A stretch of DNA of 58,167 nt from Thiohalocapsa marina (GCF_008632335.1 NZ_VWXX01000022.1:1-58167), one strand, 5' to 3'; shown: positions 1-11,040, counted from the stretch's first letter. A program made the numbers and translations. Notes: generated from the sequence alone by a model not told the origin.

Positions 1-1547
1 CGCAGATTCGCACGGGTATCGAACCAGAAGCGGGTCGTATCCTGGGTCTTGTCTCCGGAGCTGTTGAGATAGTGCAGTCGGTCCGCGAGCCGACTCAGCG
101 CATCGGTATAGACGGACGACGTCTGCCCGGGCTGCAGACAGCCGAGCAGGATGCGTGCTGCGTCGATCCCCCGCGTGGTGGCCTTGGTGGCGACCGACGA
201 GGGGGCGCTGCCGAGAAACAGGGTGCGTCCGACCCGCCGCGCCGCGCCCACCTGGCCGAAGCGCGGCTCTTTGTTTTCGAGCTCCACGGTCTCGGAGCGG
301 TCGCCGTCGATGTCCTTCTCGATGACCGCATCCCAGCCTGCCGGAAGATAGTAGGTCAGCTCGTTGCGGCTGCTGCCGTCGTGCAGCGGCAGGCTGCCTG
401 GCAGGATCATCAAGTCCTTGTTGTCCTCCTTCCACAGGCGATAGATCACCTTCGCCATGAGCTTCAGCACGCCGCGCGTGCGCTGGAAGCCGTCGATGGT
501 GGTCCAGTCCTCATACAGCCGGTCGAAGACCTCCGGGTGGATGGGATAGGCCTGCATGAGCCGCTCGTAGTAGCGGCGCTCCTGCGTCTCCGAGGGCAGC
601 TTGGCGCCTTCGGCGATATAGGCATCGGCGAAGGCACGGCAAACGGCCTCCTTGGCCTTGGGGTCGCGCACCGGCTCGAAGAGTCGGCGGCGCACGATCT
701 CGAAGGCCTCTTCGGTGGCGACTGGCTTCCAGAGGGCCTGCACGCGCCCGAAGGTCTTCTCCAGCGCACGCAGGGCCGCCACGCCGCGCTGACTGCCCGC
801 CTCGACCTCGGACTCCGGCAGCGAGGCCAACAGCATGGCGGTCGGCACCAACTTCACCGCCTCGGTCAGCGCCTGCACGAAGCTGAGATTGCTGTCGAAG
901 CTGCCACCGCTGAGCGTCTTGCCTTCCGGGAACTGCCGGATATAGGCCACCAGCTCGTCGATGAGGATCACGCAGGGGGCATGCAGCTCCAGCAGATCGC
1001 GCAGCGCGTCCTTGCCCGGTGAGGTCCCGTTGGCGTCCGCCTCGGCGACCAACGCGAAGGCCTCCTCGCCGCCGAGCTGCCAGGCCATCTCGCCCCAGAG
1101 GGTATGGATGGTCCGCTTGGCGCGCTTCCAGGGCTGTCCGGGGGAATGCGCCGTGCCGTCCAGGACGGCGATGCGCGCCTTGGGCACGTCGGTCAGTCCG
1201 GCCCGGTCGATGAGGCTCGGTATCCCGGCCAGATCCGACAGCGGGCAGGTGCGCGAGCCCAGGTGGTAGACCGCGAGCTCGGTGTGGGTCTTGCCGCCGC
1301 CGAAAGGCGTTTGCAGTTGAATGACGGGCTCGCCGCCCTGACCCGCCAGCCGCTGGGCAACTTGCGTCAGCAGGATGCCCATGCCTTCGGTGATGAAGGT
1401 CCGCTCAAAGAAGGCCACCGGGTCCTGATACTCGCGCGGCGCCCGTCCGGTATGCACGGCGGTGATGTCGGCGGCGAACTCCGCCTGCTGGAATGAGCCT
1501 TCCAGCACGTCCTGATGCGGGACTGCGATCTCTCTCCAGGGGTTCAT
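1..1547 (-). CDS. DUF499 family AAA+ ATPase (COG1483), 3' end outside window
   Basis: Reading the minus strand from ATG 1547 gives about 515 residues that run off the left edge, so the C-terminus is missing here. The start reads [15 protein letters not shown] Walker A motif QTPFGGGKT lies at residues 79-87 and a Walker B-like strand followed by acidic residues ([11 protein letters not shown]) further on. This matches the DUF499/COG1483 ATPases that are known to travel with DUF1156 methylases and SNF2-type helicases in defence islands. Its cellular role is presumably ATP-dependent control of DNA recognition or modification by that complex (inference). It is the last visible gene of the operon, separated from the methylase by a two-gene DUF4258/DUF2283 module. 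No frameshift was seen in the visible part. Confidence 0.85.
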   Translation of the reverse strand, partial: MNPWREIAVPHQDVLEGSFQQAEFAADITAVHTGRAPREYQDPVAFFERTFITEGMGILLTQVAQRLAGQGGEPVIQLQTPFGGGKTHTELAVYHLGSRTCPLSDLAGIPSLIDRAGLTDVPKARIAVLDGTAHSPGQPWKRAKRTIHTLWGEMAWQLGGEEAFALVAEADANGTSPGKDALRDLLELHAPCVILIDELVAYIRQFPEGKTLSGGSFDSNLSFVQALTEAVKLVPTAMLLASLPESEVEAGSQRGVAALRALEKTFGRVQALWKPVATEEAFEIVRRRLFEPVRDPKAKEAVCRAFADAYIAEGAKLPSETQERRYYERLMQAYPIHPEVFDRLYEDWTTIDGFQRTRGVLKLMAKVIYRLWKEDNKDLMILPGSLPLHDGSSRNELTYYLPAGWDAVIEKDIDGDRSETVELENKEPRFGQVGAARRVGRTLFLGSAPSSVATKATTRGIDAARILLGCLQPGQTSSVYTDALSRLADRLHYLNSSGDKTQDTTRFWFDTRANL

Positions 1548-1608
1548 GGCCGTTCCTCGCTGCCGATCGTTTGGCGTGTCTGAGACGAGTGATACAGCAT
1601 CCGCACAG

Positions 1609-1797
1609 TCACGCCGCCTCCTCCAGCGAGGGCAGCTTGGTGCGTTTGCTCACCGAGAGCACCTCGACGCCAACCAGGTGCCCGGCCGCGTCATAGTCAC
1701 CCAGGATGCCGGGCTCGATCTCCCGCGTGCTGGCGACCTCCGCGGGCGAGATCTCGAAATAGGCCGCGTCGGCTGCCGGATCGCACTCGAGTTTCAT
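1609..1797 (-). CDS. DUF2283 domain protein, putative antitoxin-like partner
   Basis: A 62-residue protein of the DUF2283 type: it opens [17 protein letters not shown], with the typical DAAYF and later [13 protein letters not shown] segments. DUF2283 proteins have no established activity. The ATG overlaps the stop of the upstream DUF4258 gene (ATGA), so the two are translationally coupled. DUF4258-DUF2283 pairs recur in genomes and look like toxin-antitoxin modules, but that role is inference. The pair sits inside a defence operon, between methylase and ATPase, in the same orientation and with only short gaps, so it is likely cotranscribed with it. Confidence 0.75.
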   Translation of the reverse strand: MKLECDPAADAAYFEISPAEVASTREIEPGILGDYDAAGHLVGVEVLSVSKRTKLPSLEEAA

Positions 1798-2042
1798 AGG
1801 TCGTTCACCCCATCGTCGAAATAGGCCGTCACGTTCGCCACGGGATCGCGCCGTTCGTTGTAGATCACCCGCCGTTCCCGAAACGCCCGCTCCGGGACCG
1901 GCAAGCGGGCATGCACGAGACTCGGGTCATCCGCGTCGGGTTCGGTGCGGGTCGGATACGTCAGCACCCGGTCGAGCCGCTCCAGCGCAATCCCCCGGCG
2001 CGCGCAGCGTTTGCGCGCATGATCGGTGAGCACGTACTCCAT
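1794..2042 (-). CDS. DUF4258 domain protein, putative toxin-like partner
   Basis: The 82-residue product begins MEYVLTDHARKRCARRGI, the hallmark DHAxxRxxxRGI start of DUF4258 proteins, and ends with a short beta-rich part ([13 protein letters not shown]). The chosen ATG (2042) is the one directly before this conserved start; the open frame upstream is a shadow of the methylase. The ATG lies just outside the methylase stop, and its own stop overlaps the DUF2283 start. DUF4258 resembles small RNase-like toxins in size and partner, but no catalytic residue can be named with confidence. A second DUF4258 gene occurs at 17998. Confidence 0.75.
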   Translation of the reverse strand: MEYVLTDHARKRCARRGIALERLDRVLTYPTRTEPDADDPSLVHARLPVPERAFRERRVIYNERRDPVANVTAYFDDGVNDL

Positions 2043-2055
2043 CGCCTGCCTGCGC

Positions 2056-4962
2056 TCAGCCGAACAGCGATCCCTGGACCGGCGCGGGCGCCTTGGCGGC
2101 GGCCGCCTCGATGGCGCTCCAGCTCGTGATGATCTCGTTGTAGGCGCGGGCATCCTCGGCCCAGCCGGCGCGCTCGCAGAGGGTATAAAGCCGGTAGGCG
2201 AGCTGTCGGGTCGCCTCGGCCTTGCCGGGCACGGCGGCGATGATCAGCCCCGCGGCGCGCTCCCCGTCGGCCTTGAAGAGGCGGATGACCTGATGCAGCA
2301 ACTCCCAGACCGGCAGGCGCAGGTCTTTCTCCGGGCTCCAGTCGGCCGCGTACTCGGGCCACTTGAGCAGGCGCACGATGCCGCCCGCGGCCGAGAGCAC
2401 GCCGGACTGCTTCACCCCCTCCACGCTCGTGCCCTTGGCGCGGGCGAGCGTATCGGCCTCGCCGAACTTGCCCTCTTTCCAGCCGTATTGCTGAAACCAG
2501 TGCAGACAGAACTGGCTGTCGTGGTCGAAGTCGTCCTCGGCCAGGAAGCGGTTGATGAGCTGCAGCGCCGTGCGCACGCTCATGGGCGTGCCGTCGGCTT
2601 CGAGCACGGCGGCGTATTTCGAGAAGACCGCCATGCCGGGACCGATGATGGCCTGCGAGAGGTCCACGGGTGCCACCGGCGAGCGCTCGTCGCCAGCGCC
2701 GCGGGTCATCTCGTCGAGGGCCTCGGGGAGGACCTGGTTCAGCTCGCGCAGGAAGGCGCGGCGGGAGATGGTCTTGGCCGTGGCGGGACGGGGGCGGCAG
2801 ACAAGGACGATGCTGGAGGCGAGGGCATTAGCCCCGGCCCCGATCATCCGATTGCCGAGCTCGGTGCGCATCGGCCAGGTTCCAGTGAGGGCAAACCCCG
2901 AGCGGATCACGGCATCCAGAAAGGTCTCCCAGCCAGTGCTGGATGTCCCCTCGGCGTTCTGAGTCTCGGATTGCTTGAAGGCGTAGTAGATGGTGACAGG
3001 CGTCGATGGATGCGCCTGTATCGCAAGGCGTTGCATTGCCAGTGTCATCCCGTCCAGGAAGAACGCCTCCGCTTTATCCTTGCTCCCATGCCGGTAAGGC
3101 GTCGCCACCAATTCCTCCGCCTTCGGCACGGCAAGGGTTGCGAACAGACCAGGGAAGAAAGGCTTGAGCGCACGCCGTAGCCAGACATAGAAGAAATCGG
3201 ATAGGTCTGCGTAGCCAATGTTGTCGTAGTAAGGCGGGTCAGTGGATACAACTTTCCCAGCGCTCACGGTCTGGCCAGAGGCATCGTATTGATATGCGTA
3301 CCCAGCAGAATTTGCTAGGCTTGCCAAAATTGCTTTAGCGACTAACTCAATCCCACTTTTGTAATTGCCAGAGGCGTCTCCAAGCGGATTTGATTCTGCG
3401 AAATCCCATGTCATCGGCAGCGCCTGACGACTAAAGGTATTGATGATTCCACTTTGCGTTGGTGTAGGATCCCAGCGACCGAGGGTAGACCCCCTATCAG
3501 CGACCTTATCGAGAGCAAAAGCCAAATAAACCCCCACCGCCTCCGCATACGCCCGCGCCCCCTTGCCGTCCGCATCGATCCCCGTCTCGTCATCCGCCAT
3601 CCCGGCGGCAAGCGCATCCTCGCGGATTTTCCCGCCTGCCGCCGTGACCAGATCGCTGAAGGTCGTCAGCGCCACGAGCTGGCGGGGGGTGAAGTAGTCA
3701 CCGAATGTCTTGAATCCGTAAATCCTGCCTTGAGCGTTGCTAGCCCAAGTGCCACGTGAAGGTGTGTCAGGCTTGAATGTCGGCTCAGCCGAGCATGCAG
3801 TAGCTTCCATATCACCAGTTGGACTGATGTAGACACGTCCTCTCTGCCCTTCGAGGACGACGGCCATCAGTTTTGCACCCATACGCCCAGCGTTAGCTTC
3901 ATCGTCGATGTAAGCATATTGGAACGGTGTGTTCGACATCAGGCATCTAAAAGATCCTCGCGTGAGCTTCGTCCCCGCCTTCGCCTCCGCAGGTGGCTTG
4001 CCCATCTTGACCGTGAATCGGTACCCATCCCCCTCAATCACCGGCTCTACATAGGCTTCCTTGCCCGCCTTGCTCGACAGGATAAATGTCGACGCAAGCG
4101 GCACATCCACATGCCGGAACGCCGGATTCGGGCTCTTCACCGTCCGCGCCCAAAGCCAAGCAATCACCGTGAGCTTCTGCCCGACATAGGGCTGGAGATC
4201 CGCCCGCCCCTCGGCCATCGCCGCCGTCACCTCGATGGGCGGATACAGATGCCCGATGCGCTTCTTGGCCTCATCCCGCATCCACTGGCCGTAATAGCGC
4301 ACGTCCTCGGCGAGCCCCCGCGCGCCTTTCCAATCTTGCTCGAGAAGCTGTTTCTTGCTCCGCGCCTCGGGGTTGACCGGCGGCCTGCCCGCGAACTTTG
4401 GCGGGATCTCGATCATGGCCTTGTTGATGAGCACCGCGACCGGGTTCAGGTCACTGGCATAGGCCTCGAGCCCCAATCGCTGCGCCTCCAGCGGCAGGGC
4501 GCCGCCACCGGCAAAGGGGTCATGGAAGGCCGGCAGCTTGTCCGGATCGAACAATTCGGCGGCCTGCGGATGGTCCTTGTTGAGCTCGCAGGTCTCGCGC
4601 CAGGACTTGCGGATCTCGGCCCGTGCCTTGTCCAACAAGGCCTCGTTAGTGGTGTTCTCCCACTTCACCAGCTCCTCGATCAGGGTGAACAGCCGCTTGC
4701 GGCTGGCGGCCCAGCTCCCCTTGAGGTTGCCCGGCGGGATCTCGCCCGGATGCTCCAGCTCCCACTTCCACGAGGGGTCGTTGACCATCTGCGAGAAGAT
4801 CACCGCGCGCGCCGCTGCCAAGGGCCGGCGCGCCCACCACAGATGCAGGGTGCTCGGATGCCCATGCCGGATGGATTTCTCACGCGCCGCCGCCGCGTTG
4901 ATCGCATCCAGCGGCAACGCGACTTCGATGAGCTTCTTCGGTGCTTTGACGGGGTGGGTCAT
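2056..4962 (-). CDS. DUF1156 (COG1743) adenine-specific DNA methylase
   Basis: A 968-residue protein starting [20 protein letters not shown], typical of DUF1156. The N-terminal block ends in [19 protein letters not shown]. The SAM-binding motif DPFAGGG lies at residues 148-154, followed by the acidic strand SDLNPVAV, and the catalytic DPPYYD motif lies in the second half. The DPPY tetrad is typical of N6-adenine or N4-cytosine amino-methyltransferases. Long spacers between the motifs fit COG1743. The start is two bases from the helicase stop, so helicase and methylase are coupled. The expected role is self-DNA marking in a restriction-like defence system with the helicase and the DUF499 ATPase (context inference). 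It appears intact. Confidence 0.9.
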   Translation of the reverse strand: MTHPVKAPKKLIEVALPLDAINAAAAREKSIRHGHPSTLHLWWARRPLAAARAVIFSQMVNDPSWKWELEHPGEIPPGNLKGSWAASRKRLFTLIEELVKWENTTNEALLDKARAEIRKSWRETCELNKDHPQAAELFDPDKLPAFHDPFAGGGALPLEAQRLGLEAYASDLNPVAVLINKAMIEIPPKFAGRPPVNPEARSKKQLLEQDWKGARGLAEDVRYYGQWMRDEAKKRIGHLYPPIEVTAAMAEGRADLQPYVGQKLTVIAWLWARTVKSPNPAFRHVDVPLASTFILSSKAGKEAYVEPVIEGDGYRFTVKMGKPPAEAKAGTKLTRGSFRCLMSNTPFQYAYIDDEANAGRMGAKLMAVVLEGQRGRVYISPTGDMEATACSAEPTFKPDTPSRGTWASNAQGRIYGFKTFGDYFTPRQLVALTTFSDLVTAAGGKIREDALAAGMADDETGIDADGKGARAYAEAVGVYLAFALDKVADRGSTLGRWDPTPTQSGIINTFSRQALPMTWDFAESNPLGDASGNYKSGIELVAKAILASLANSAGYAYQYDASGQTVSAGKVVSTDPPYYDNIGYADLSDFFYVWLRRALKPFFPGLFATLAVPKAEELVATPYRHGSKDKAEAFFLDGMTLAMQRLAIQAHPSTPVTIYYAFKQSETQNAEGTSSTGWETFLDAVIRSGFALTGTWPMRTELGNRMIGAGANALASSIVLVCRPRPATAKTISRRAFLRELNQVLPEALDEMTRGAGDERSPVAPVDLSQAIIGPGMAVFSKYAAVLEADGTPMSVRTALQLINRFLAEDDFDHDSQFCLHWFQQYGWKEGKFGEADTLARAKGTSVEGVKQSGVLSAAGGIVRLLKWPEYAADWSPEKDLRLPVWELLHQVIRLFKADGERAAGLIIAAVPGKAEATRQLAYRLYTLCERAGWAEDARAYNEIITSWSAIEAAAAKAPAPVQGSLFG

Positions 4963-4964
4963 GC

Positions 4965-7900
4965 TCAGGCGGCCTCGGCGCGGGCGAGCAGGTCGCCCAG
5001 GTGGTAGTTGATCGACGCGACACCCCAGCCGGGCTCGCTGTGAAAGGCATTGCGGATGTAGTACGGGCCGTCGAAGCTGTCGTCCTCCTCCACGAGCACG
5101 ATGGCCAGGACGAACTTCTCGCCCTGGTTGAAGGCGTAGAGCATCTCGTTGCGGGTGACGGTGACGGTACTCGCGCCCTTGATCCGGCCCTTCACCTCGA
5201 TATGCCGCGGATCGGGCTGCTGGCCGTCGATCGCGGGCGGATAGGCGGTGAGGTCCCAGCCGCATTTGTCGGCGGAGACATCGACCACGCGGCAGCCGCG
5301 GGCCTCCTCGGCCTGGCGCACGGCGTCCATGGCAATTTGCTCGATGCGCGCGCGGGCCTGGGCATCGGCGGCGAAGGTCGCGGCCACGGGGTCTTCTGCA
5401 GGCTCACCGCGCAGGTGGCGCAGCAGGCCCGCCGGGACGATCAGTGCCGCGCCGAGCACGACGGGCGTGCCGTTGACGACATGGCGCATGGACTGCAGCG
5501 ATCGCTTGCGACCCTCCAGCCGGCTCCCGAGATCGGCGATGGTGCGCTCGACGTTCTGCAGATTGAGCCGGACATCCTTGCCCGCTGCGCCGTCCTCCTT
5601 GAGCTTCAGCCAGCGGTCCTGCCAGAAGTCGATCTCCTTGGTCAGGCGCTCGTTGACGGCGGCCAAGGTCTTCTCCACATGCGCGATGCGCCGATGCGCC
5701 ACCTCGCGGTAGTGCTCGGGGACCAGGGTTTGCGCCGCGAGGGCGAGCGCCCGGCTCTCCTGCCCGCTGGCAATCCAGGGCGCGGCCAGGGTCTCCTCCA
5801 GCAGCGGCCGCTCGGCTTCATCCAGCGGCTCCAGGTCCAGATGCGGCGCCCAGCCGGCAAAGCTGGCCGCCCCGTCCGGTCCCACGCGCACGAACTGCAG
5901 GCGTTTGGACAGCACCGTGCCGTCGCCGGACTTGATCTCATGGGTCAAGAGGAATAGCAGTGCGGGCTCCTCGCCCTCGTCCGCGGGGTCGATCAGCACC
6001 GCCCCCTGGCGCAGCAGATTGGCGTGCTGCTCCAGGAGCATGTCGGTCATCGCGAGCATCAGCGGATGACCCGGGTGCATGAGGACCGCCCGCTCCAGAC
6101 CGGGCTTGTCGAGCGGCTGGATGGCTGTGCGCTCGAAACAAACGCGGCTATAGCGCCTGAGCACGGGCTCGTGCTCGCGGCGGTTGCGTCCGGTGAGGCG
6201 CCGATCGCGCTCGCGGATCGCGGCGGGAACATGGGTGATCTCAAAGCGACCGGCCTCGCGCGGATGCGCCGTGCCGCCGAGGGCATCGAGGGCCTTGCCG
6301 AAGAAGGCGCGCACGAAGAACGGTTGCAGACGGCGCGCCTCGGCCTTGTCCATCTCCTCCTTGACGGCAAACAGCTGCTCCGGGCTCATCGTCTCCTGGG
6401 CCAGCGCGTTGCGGTTCAGCAGTGCCGTGAGATGCGCATGATCGAGGGCCTGGTCGATCCTCTGGCTCAGCCGCGCGCGGATGTCCGGGCGGTCCCCGTA
6501 ACGGATGGCCTCGAGCAACAGGTCCTTGAGGCTGGTCTCCTCGAAGACCTCGCCGAGGATGTCGAAGACGCGGCCCTTGAGCGCGGCGCTCTCGACTTCG
6601 AGCTTCATCAGCAGGCGGTGGTAGACATCGCCCTCGCGGGTCTCTTTCGCCACCAGGTTCCAGAGATGGCACACCTCGCGCTGGCCGATGCGGTGGATGC
6701 GCCCGAAGCGCTGCTCCAGACGGTTGGGGTTCCAGGGCAGGTCGTAGTTGACCATCAGGTTGGCGTTTTGCAGGTTCACGCCTTCGCCGGCGGCATCGGT
6801 CGCCACCAGCACGCGCACGTCGGGGTCGGAGCGAAACAGCGCCTGCAGGCGGCGGCGCTCGTCGCGGTGCGTCCCGCCGTGAATGGTGACGATGGCGCTC
6901 GGATTGCCGAGCACGCCGGCGATCTTGCCGTGCAGGTAATTGAGCGTGTCGCGGTGCTCGGAGAAGAGGATCAGCTTGCGTTGCCGCCCGGAGGCATCGC
7001 GCATCGCCGGGTCGTTCTGCAGGATCTTCGACAGCTCCTCCCACTTGCGGTCCTGGCCCGAGGCCACGAGGGTCTTCGCCTGGTGCTCCAGGTCGCGCAG
7101 GATGAGGATCTCGGCCTCCAGCTCCGCCACGGTCTGCGCGGCGGTCGCCTCGTCGATCAGGGTCTCCTCGAGCGTCTCCTGCTCCTCCGCCGTGAGATCG
7201 TCGTCGTCCTCGGGGATGAGGGTCTCGGCGAGGGCCTGCTGCCCCTTGATGCCGAGCTTTTCTTCGCGCAAGCGGCTCTCCAGGCGTTCGCGGCGACGTT
7301 TGAGCGACTGGAAGATCGCCTCCGGGCTGGAGGCCAGGCGGCGCTGCAGCGCGGTCAGGGCAAAGCCCACGGAGCCCTTGCGCCGGCCCTTGAGCTCGTC
7401 CACCTTGCCCATCTCGGTCTTGACATACTCGGTGACGGCCTCATAGAGCACCGCCTCGCTGGGCGAGAGCTCGTAGTTGACGGTATAGGCTCGGCGTTCC
7501 GGGAATAGCGGCGTGCCGTCGAACTTCACCAGCTCTTCCTTGACCATGCGCCGCATCAGGTCCGAGGGGTCGACCTTGTGCACCCCATCGCGGAACTTGC
7601 CGTAGAAGCGGTCCGAATCGAGCAGCGACAGGAACAGCTGGAAGTCCTCTTCCTTGCCGTTGTGGGGCGTGGCGGTCATCAGCAGCAGGTGGCGGACATG
7701 CGCGCCGAGCTTCTCGGCAAAGCGAAACCGGCCGGTCTTCTCCAGCTTCGCGCCGAAGTAATGGGCGGCGAGCTTGTGCGCCTCATCAAAGACGGCCAGA
7801 TCCCAGCCCGGTGCGCAGAGCTTCTCCTGCAACTCCTCGTTGCGCGAGAGCTGATCAAGGCGCGCGATCAGGCGCGGGAAGTCCTCAAACGGATTGCCGC

Positions 7901-8474
7901 TTGGTGAGGTCTGCTCCAGCAGCGCGGAGTAGATGTGAAACTCCAGCCCGAACTTCTCGTAGAGCTCATCGCGCCACTGCTCCACCAAGCTCCCGGGGGC
8001 GACGATGAGGATGCGGTGGGCATCCGCGCGCATGATGAGCTCGCGGATGTAGAGCCCGGCCATGATCGTCTTACCCGCGCCGGGATCATCGGCCAGCACG
8101 TAGCGCAGCGGTTGGCGCGGTAGCATGGATTCATAGACGGCGGTGATCTGATGCGGCAGTGGCTCGACGTTCGAGCTATGCACGGCCATCATCGGATCGA
8201 ACAGGAAGGCGAGGTCGATGCGCTTGGCCTCGCAGGCGAGCTGGAAGGCTGCGCCGTCGCCATCGAAGGCAAACGGGCGCTCGGCGGTGGCGATCTCAAC
8301 CGACGCCTCGTCGTCACGGGCGAGCAGTCGCTCCCCGATCACGCCGTCGGGGGTCTTGTAGATGAGCTGGACCGCATCGGCCCCATGCGGCACGGTCGCG
8401 ACCACGGCAACGATCTGGCTCGGCTCGATGCCAGACAGGCTTTGCCCGCTCGTGATCTCTTCCAGCTTCACCAC
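4965..8474 (-). CDS. SNF2/SF2-type helicase with C-terminal DUF3883-like region
   Basis: A 1169-residue helicase. Motif [10 protein letters not shown] is at residues 128-136, motif II is DEAH ([10 protein letters not shown]), motif III is [10 protein letters not shown] and motif VI is [12 protein letters not shown], so both RecA-like lobes are present. The C-terminal 150 residues contain a charged segment with HIEVKG, as in DUF3883, a PD-(D/E)xK-like fold. I chose the GTG at 8474 (GTGGTGAAG) because AGGACGAG lies just upstream and the conserved [11 protein letters not shown] follows; 8471 is an alternative. Upstream in-frame codons are not protein-like. It heads the operon helicase, methylase, DUF4258, DUF2283, DUF499. 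Expected function is DNA translocation on non-self DNA (family inference). Confidence 0.88.
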   Translation of the reverse strand: MVKLEEITSGQSLSGIEPSQIVAVVATVPHGADAVQLIYKTPDGVIGERLLARDDEASVEIATAERPFAFDGDGAAFQLACEAKRIDLAFLFDPMMAVHSSNVEPLPHQITAVYESMLPRQPLRYVLADDPGAGKTIMAGLYIRELIMRADAHRILIVAPGSLVEQWRDELYEKFGLEFHIYSALLEQTSPSGNPFEDFPRLIARLDQLSRNEELQEKLCAPGWDLAVFDEAHKLAAHYFGAKLEKTGRFRFAEKLGAHVRHLLLMTATPHNGKEEDFQLFLSLLDSDRFYGKFRDGVHKVDPSDLMRRMVKEELVKFDGTPLFPERRAYTVNYELSPSEAVLYEAVTEYVKTEMGKVDELKGRRKGSVGFALTALQRRLASSPEAIFQSLKRRRERLESRLREEKLGIKGQQALAETLIPEDDDDLTAEEQETLEETLIDEATAAQTVAELEAEILILRDLEHQAKTLVASGQDRKWEELSKILQNDPAMRDASGRQRKLILFSEHRDTLNYLHGKIAGVLGNPSAIVTIHGGTHRDERRRLQALFRSDPDVRVLVATDAAGEGVNLQNANLMVNYDLPWNPNRLEQRFGRIHRIGQREVCHLWNLVAKETREGDVYHRLLMKLEVESAALKGRVFDILGEVFEETSLKDLLLEAIRYGDRPDIRARLSQRIDQALDHAHLTALLNRNALAQETMSPEQLFAVKEEMDKAEARRLQPFFVRAFFGKALDALGGTAHPREAGRFEITHVPAAIRERDRRLTGRNRREHEPVLRRYSRVCFERTAIQPLDKPGLERAVLMHPGHPLMLAMTDMLLEQHANLLRQGAVLIDPADEGEEPALLFLLTHEIKSGDGTVLSKRLQFVRVGPDGAASFAGWAPHLDLEPLDEAERPLLEETLAAPWIASGQESRALALAAQTLVPEHYREVAHRRIAHVEKTLAAVNERLTKEIDFWQDRWLKLKEDGAAGKDVRLNLQNVERTIADLGSRLEGRKRSLQSMRHVVNGTPVVLGAALIVPAGLLRHLRGEPAEDPVAATFAADAQARARIEQIAMDAVRQAEEARGCRVVDVSADKCGWDLTAYPPAIDGQQPDPRHIEVKGRIKGASTVTVTRNEMLYAFNQGEKFVLAIVLVEEDDSFDGPYYIRNAFHSEPGWGVASINYHLGDLLARAEAA

Positions 8475-8537
8475 GCTCGTCCTCGCATGCTGCGACTCGG
8501 ACACCACATTCGCGCCGGGCGCAAACGCGGACCTGCC

Positions 8538-8576
8538 TACTACAGGGATAATACTACAGGTAATAGCACACGGTAA
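8538..8576 (-). promoter_or_regulatory. Putative promoter of the defence operon with tandem 9-bp repeats
   Basis: On the minus strand TTACCG (plus 8571-8576) and TATTAT (plus 8548-8553) are separated by 17 bases, a plausible though weak sigma-70 promoter about 70 bases before the helicase start. The -10 box is embedded between two copies of TACTACAGG (plus 8538-8546 and 8552-8560), spaced 14 bases apart, which look like a repressor or activator site. Which protein would bind is unknown. Confidence 0.45.
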
Positions 8577-8749
8577 GCGCAACGGGCCAGACCATCGCGC
8601 TGGTACCAAATCCGTTGGAAAATTAGCCAAAGCATCGACCGGCCGCAGCATCGCGGGCACGTCGGGAACGCGCATCCACCGGCCTCATGTTCAGTTCAGC
8701 GGACACATAAGGAGTAGCGCGATCATCGCAAACGCCGCGTCCAGCACCT

Positions 8750-9130
8750 ATGTCGACGCTCATGCGTACCATTCCTGTCCAGGACCCCATGCTCCAAACC
8801 GCCCTACTCCGCCTCAGCGAGCTGCTTGAGCGCATCAGCCACCCGCGTGCCGCTGAGGTCCGCGAGCTGGCGGACCTGCTCCAGGTGTCGCCCGCGCTCG
8901 CCATGCGCCAACTCGACAGTAATGCCTGGTGGGCTGGCGCCGGTTCTCTCGCCGCTGATACCATGATCGACAATCCGGGCCTGCCAGAGGGGCTCTGGCA
9001 GAGCGAGGTGCGGGAGTTCCGTACGCTGCTGATCGAGATCGGCGAGCTGCTCAAGGCGGAGGGTGCAACCAACCCAGGGCTTGGCTCCTGGCTGCTGGCC
9101 TTCAGCAACTGGAATGCCTCTGAAGTGTGA
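8750..9130 (+). CDS. Hypothetical protein, helical, 126 residues
   Basis: Not recognised. The product is a soluble, mostly helical protein (leucine- and glutamate-rich), with start candidates ATG 8750 and ATG 8762; no convincing ribosome binding site decides between them. It has no signal peptide, membrane segment or motif. It stands alone between the divergent defence operon and the convergent PilZ gene, whose stop is only 5 bases from its own. Protein-like composition and codon use favour a real gene. Confidence 0.55.
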   Translation: MSTLMRTIPVQDPMLQTALLRLSELLERISHPRAAEVRELADLLQVSPALAMRQLDSNAWWAGAGSLAADTMIDNPGLPEGLWQSEVREFRTLLIEIGELLKAEGATNPGLGSWLLAFSNWNASEV

Positions 9131-9135
9131 GCACC

Positions 9136-9576
9136 TCAGTCCGCCTGCGCCTGCACGAGACTATGCAGCCGGGCTCGTTCAAACTCACCCATCTCGACCA
9201 GCTCCAGGCCCAGCCGGTAGCGTTCCTGGTAATCCACGCGGGCGGTCCACCGCACCTCGGCGACGGCGCGGATCGGCTCCATCGTTATCTCGGGCTCAAG
9301 GCACAGCAGCAGGCGGGTGCCGACGGCGAAGGCCTCGGGCGAGAGCAGTCGCAGGCCGCCCAGGCTCAGGTCCTCGGCCAGCAGCGGCCAGCAATGGTGC
9401 GGCTGTCCGATCGCGCTGGCGCAGACCGGGTCTCGGTAGTTGACGCGCGGGTATCGGCGCCGCTGGACAACATAGGGTGGTGGGGCTCGGCGGTTGACCG
9501 GCCGGGCGGGCGGACTGCCCGGGTATGGGATCGCCTGGCTAGTGGACCCTGCCATGGGCGAGCGTGCCGCCGGCAT
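9136..9576 (-). CDS. PilZ domain protein
   Basis: A single PilZ domain follows a proline-rich N-terminal tail of about 35 residues. Both c-di-GMP binding signatures can be seen: RRRYPR (RxxxR) and DLSLGG (D/NxSxxG), followed by the beta-barrel strands and a C-terminal Arg-rich helix. It should bind cyclic di-GMP in the cytoplasm; the output partner is unknown. The start is uncertain (ATG 9576 or 9555), and either way it overlaps the 3' end of the XRE gene on the same strand, so the two are probably cotranscribed. Confidence 0.8.
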   Translation of the reverse strand: MPAARSPMAGSTSQAIPYPGSPPARPVNRRAPPPYVVQRRRYPRVNYRDPVCASAIGQPHHCWPLLAEDLSLGGLRLLSPEAFAVGTRLLLCLEPEITMEPIRAVAEVRWTARVDYQERYRLGLELVEMGEFERARLHSLVQAQAD

Positions 9577-9922
9577 CGTTCAGGCTGAGCAGGTGCCCGA
9601 CGGCCGTGATGGTCTCCCTGCTGCGTTGGTCGCTGCGGCGGTAGGCCTGGAGCAGCCTTGTCTCCTCATCGCTGAGTCCCGTATCCGCGCTGTCGAGGCA
9701 GAGCAGATGCGCAGCGGTCACGTTGCCGAGCGTGTTGGCGAGTACCTCGGCGTCTTCCACGCTGAGTCGGCAAAGGCCGTGCTCGTAGTTGTGGATGCGG
9801 GACTTGTGCAGCGCTCCGAGGGTCAGATCGGCCAGTTCCTCTGGGCTGAGGCCGCGGGCAAACCGTGCCGCACGCAGCCGCGCGCCGATGCGTTTGTTGA
9901 GGGGCATTTTCGGGTTGCTCAT
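9539..9922 (-). CDS. XRE-family helix-turn-helix regulator
   Basis: A 127-residue regulator with one Cro/CI-type HTH (about residues 10-65): the segment RIGARLRAARFARGLSPEEL is helix 1-2 and SRIHNYEHGL the helix 4 region. A C-terminal helical tail may mediate dimerisation. It lies upstream of and overlaps the PilZ gene. The target is unknown. A short stretch near 31.4 kb resembles its N-terminus. Confidence 0.8.
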   Translation of the reverse strand: MSNPKMPLNKRIGARLRAARFARGLSPEELADLTLGALHKSRIHNYEHGLCRLSVEDAEVLANTLGNVTAAHLLCLDSADTGLSDEETRLLQAYRRSDQRSRETITAVGHLLSLNDAGGTLAHGRVH

Positions 9923-10389
9923 CGCGTCTTTACCCGTGTCTGTTGGCGGCCGCGCCGGTGCATAGGACGGGATCCTCGCGGCCCTTCACCGACAACGATA
10001 CATGAACCACCTCCATGTTTCTAGTGTGGTCGGTTCAACGAATATATCGTGTTCCGCGTATCGCACTCGACTTCTTGGCCCGATCCCTATCGCCGCTCCA
10101 TGCCCGTCGTTGATCGTTCCTGTGCCGTCTGTGCTCCTTCCGCCCCTCACATCAGCATCTACGGGAACTCAGGCCATCAAGCCCTGCTTCATAGTCGCCT
10201 GGAGGCTTTGACGACTGGCCGGCCGTCTAGAAACGCCCCGGCCGGTTCCGCAAGCAGAGGTACCCACGCACCGCCTGTAGGATTGCTCCAGCTGACACAC
10301 GCTTTCGCGAGAGAAGGGCTACACTTACGTGGATGTCGCGGGAGCCGATCCAGACACTGGAGCGGCAGGTAGATCAATCCAGGGGGTTA
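9923..10389. other. Intergenic, no gene recognised
   Basis: Open frames here lack protein-like composition. Nothing definite is seen apart from a purine-rich ribosome binding site (AGGGGG) just before the pseudogene start at 10390. Confidence 0.5.
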
Positions 10390-11040
10390 ATGATGCGGAC
10401 CATCATCACGATCTTTGTGTTCCTAGGATGCGCGCCGCTGGCCCAGTCCGCCTCGTTCGATTGCCAAAGGGCAGCCACGCTGATCGAGACGACGATCTGT
10501 TAGGACGCTGAACTCAGCGCGCTCGATGACGCCCTCGCCACGCAATACCGGGCGCTGCTGGCAGCCCGGATCGGCGACGGTGCGCGGCAGGACCTGAAGA
10601 CGACGCAGCGCGCCTGGCTGAAGCAGCGCAATCGCTGCCAGGATCGTCCCTGTCTCGTCATGGCCTACCGGAAGCGGCTGGAGACGCTGTGCACGGACTA
10701 TCCCGTGATCTCGGGTGTCCACCCGGGCTGCGTTGAGGTCCCGGCCATGACGCACCCCCTCGCTGAATCGACGTCACAGGCGTTCAGTCGTTGCCGGCTC
10801 CAGGTCGATGGGCGTGACTACATCGATGGCCCCTGCCGTGGCTCACTTGAGCCCGATGGCAGCTTCCAGATCTACGCGCCCGCGTTCTTCGCCGTCGTCT
10901 TGGTCGAGCAGCCCGGACAAGCCGCAGGCTACTGGAACGGAGAGCCGCATGCCACGCATGCCCACTCACCGCTCGGAACACTCCGACGCGACGGTGCCTG
11001 CTGGGTCAATTCCGACGCGATGGTGTGCGCCTGGAAATAG
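10390..11040 (+). pseudogene. LprI-like (DUF1311) secreted protein with in-frame TAG
   Basis: From ATG 10390 (or 10393) the frame encodes a signal peptide (MMRTIITIFVFLGCAPLAQS), then the LprI/DUF1311 pattern: a cysteine, ATLIETTIC, an amber TAG at 10501-10503, then DAELSALDDALATQYRALL and later Cys residues. Family members have alanine where the TAG is, and the frame stays open and protein-like to 11040, so a single nonsense mutation is the simplest reading. The LprI N-terminal family is linked to lysozyme inhibition in the periplasm. The tail beyond residue 115 (CEVPAMTHPLAES onward, ending in TWK-like AWK) may be a second cysteine-paired domain. Readthrough by a suppressor tRNA cannot be excluded from sequence. 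Confidence 0.7.

Noticed and set aside
72-1022. Long plus-strand open frame opposite the DUF499 gene
   Set aside because: It is the antisense of a well-supported gene in GC-rich DNA, with Arg/Leu/Gly-rich composition and no motif.
2026-9588. Several 300-500-codon plus-strand frames opposite the helicase and methylase
   Set aside because: All lie opposite genes with full motif sets, and have shadow-type composition.
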